Positions 4,581 through 5,763 of a stretch of 5,763 nucleotides of DNA are shown here, piece after piece. This DNA is from a bacterium (GTDB taxonomy: Bacteria > Patescibacteriota > Minisyncoccia > Phycocordibacterales > UBA918). Positions within the stretch are counted from its first letter, which is position 1. Every line of letters starts with the position of its first letter. A model generated the notes under the pieces. The model worked only from the letters and a program-made list of their open reading frames with translations, did not search any database and was not told the DNA's origin. The stretch spans positions 1 to 5,763 of the forward strand of contig JAIYEC010000004.1 of NCBI GenBank assembly GCA_027487145.1. Reading direction: 5' to 3'. Position numbers and translations under genes: made by a program.

Positions 4581-5763
4581 AGTAATACGCAACTTTGCGT
4601 CTAAACTCTCTTGGTTCATCTTCTTCATCTGAAGCCAACCGAATAAATCCACCTCTTCTAAACCGTAGCAGTGCCTGGGTCATTGAGTCCACCAAGTCAT
4701 CATGCTCTCCAGACGGGAACGAGGCTACTTCCTCGACTAATTCCTCCGCCCAGTGCGTTCTTGGTACCCACACTCTACCACTTGCAAAAATATCTGCGAC
4801 AGCGTTCAATCTCGCTATCTTATCATTGCCTTTTGATGGTGTATATTCCTGCACCGGGATACCCATCGCTCTTAGCTCAAATATTAACGGAGAACCCGCC
4901 GCTTTTGCTTCCACAATCAGTGAATCTGGCTCCCATTCTCTCCATTCTTCGTACGCGCGTTGTTTTAGCTCCGGAAACTCCATCCTTCTCTTAAACGCAT
5001 TGAGGGCAATAATGTTAGCCTGCTCCCGACCGGTCGTATCTGGTGCATAAAACACCCCCCACGTCGTACACGCACTGTAGTCGCTTCGTTCTGTCTTTAA
5101 GAACGCCGTATCCCACGATTGAATCAAAAATTCACAGAACGGAGGGCTGTCGTCCTCCCACCACTGCCACCACTCCCGCTTAATGATCGCCGAGACGTCG
5201 CTTGTGGGCTGCTGCATGTACTGCGCCTGCCATTTTGAGTTCGGTAACTCGGTCCGCAGGGCTTCTAATTCGTCAAGTTTCCAAAACTCAGGCCACAGGG
5301 GCTCCCCCGAGGGTAAAATCGCAGGAAAATCAATGACTTCCCAGTCTTCACCCTGTCGCTGCGCCGCCGCTTTGACCACCTGACCCGTTAAATCCTTCTT
5401 TGACCACCGCGTCATCACGATCACAATGGCACCACCAGGCTGTAAACGCTGTCTTGGACCGGATGTATACCATTCGTAGGTCTTGTCGTACACCTCGGGG
5501 TTTGTTTCGGCTATGGTTGCTTCTTGTTCTGAGTGAGGATCGTCGATAATGAGGATGTCAGCGCCTTTACCCGTGACTGCACCGCCAACACCGATAGCAA
5601 AATAGTCTCCGCCATGGTTAGTGTTCCACCGCCCAGCAGCTTTAGAGTCAGACTGTAGTTCAACTTGCGGAAATAGTCGCTTATAGGTCTCGGAATCCAC
5701 CAAGTTTCTGACTTTTCGTCCAAACCCAACAGCCAATTCAGCAGTGTGGGATGTTTGGATAAC
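4579..5763 (-). CDS. Terminase large subunit, 5'-truncated by window edge (394 codons visible)
   Basis: The large terminase is the ATP-driven motor and nuclease that packages concatemeric DNA into the procapsid through the portal. The frame stays open to the right edge and reads VIQTSHTAELAVGFGRKVRN from the first visible codon, so the true start and the Walker A motif lie outside. Numbering from the first visible residue, the ATPase part shows a glycine-rich loop at 59-67, Walker B ILIIDDPHS (70-78, acidic D74/D75) and the coupling motif VIVMTRW (114-120). A linker with WQAQYMQQP (178-186) leads to the RNase H-like nuclease: SWDTAF (216-221, D218), LIVEAKAAGSP (282-292, E285) and a GEHDDLVDSMTQALLRFRRG stretch (352-371; D355, D356, D359). 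All expected nuclease acidic residues are present, so the visible part looks intact. This is a Terminase_6-type arrangement. The protein ends RRKVAYY and the stop lies nine bases before the portal start. Confidence 0.95.
   Translation of the reverse strand, partial: VIQTSHTAELAVGFGRKVRNLVDSETYKRLFPQVELQSDSKAAGRWNTNHGGDYFAIGVGGAVTGKGADILIIDDPHSEQEATIAETNPEVYDKTYEWYTSGPRQRLQPGGAIVIVMTRWSKKDLTGQVVKAAAQRQGEDWEVIDFPAILPSGEPLWPEFWKLDELEALRTELPNSKWQAQYMQQPTSDVSAIIKREWWQWWEDDSPPFCEFLIQSWDTAFLKTERSDYSACTTWGVFYAPDTTGREQANIIALNAFKRRMEFPELKQRAYEEWREWEPDSLIVEAKAAGSPLIFELRAMGIPVQEYTPSKGNDKIARLNAVADIFASGRVWVPRTHWAEELVEEVASFPSGEHDDLVDSMTQALLRFRRGGFIRLASDEEDEPREFRRKVAYY

Noticed and set aside
4595..5050. Plus-strand 151-residue open frame
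   Set aside because: It lies opposite the conserved nuclease domain of the terminase and is Ser/Leu-rich, as expected from reading the complement of a constrained gene.
5562..5585. Walker A-like GGAVTGKG in the terminase
   Set aside because: It has the G-x4-GK spacing but is followed by Gly and not Ser/Thr, and it lies immediately before Walker B. In this family that glycine-rich loop is a separate conserved element; the true Walker A lies upstream, outside the window.
5734..5736. TTG as the start codon of the large terminase
   Set aside because: The frame stays open through the nine codons to the window edge and encodes VIQTSHTAE, which continues the conserved terminase sequence. The TTG is an internal leucine and the gene is cut by the window.

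Overview
The window is a piece of a tailed double-stranded DNA bacteriophage (Caudoviricetes) genome or prophage, covering the packaging and head-assembly module. All genes lie on the minus strand, so the module reads from right to left. The combination of a Terminase_6-type large terminase, a long P22-like portal, a phage co-chaperonin, a scaffold-like protein and a capsid protein starting MAYPTVSAPYGLQP resembles uncultured marine or freshwater phages. Base composition is moderate. Nothing here identifies the host, and no bacterial genes, tRNAs, integrase or lysogeny genes are visible.

In transcription order the layout is: (1) large terminase, whose 5' end lies beyond the right edge (4579-5763); (2) portal protein (2104-4569); (3) a 62-residue protein of unknown function (1916-2104); (4) a GroES-like co-chaperonin (1516-1923); (5) a probable scaffolding protein (521-1501); (6) a 149-residue conserved phage protein of unknown function (79-528); (7) the first 19 codons of the probable major capsid protein (1-57), which runs off the left edge. 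Coding density is close to complete. The only gaps are 9, 14 and 21 bases; the other junctions overlap (TAATG, ATGAGTAA, ATGGCTGA). No convincing promoter or terminator is visible, so the module is probably one polycistronic transcript with translational coupling.

Together these genes would build and fill the procapsid. The portal nucleates assembly, the scaffold directs capsid-protein polymerisation, the co-chaperonin probably works with host GroEL to fold the capsid protein, and the terminase pumps and cuts DNA through the portal. The most unusual signal is a shared nine-residue acidic/beta-branched motif, PEIEIEIED. It occurs near the N termini of both the portal and the scaffold, and the portal carries a shorter second copy. 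The window is otherwise an ordinary phage head module, and I found no evidence for a wholly new system such as a defence island, CRISPR array or retroelement.
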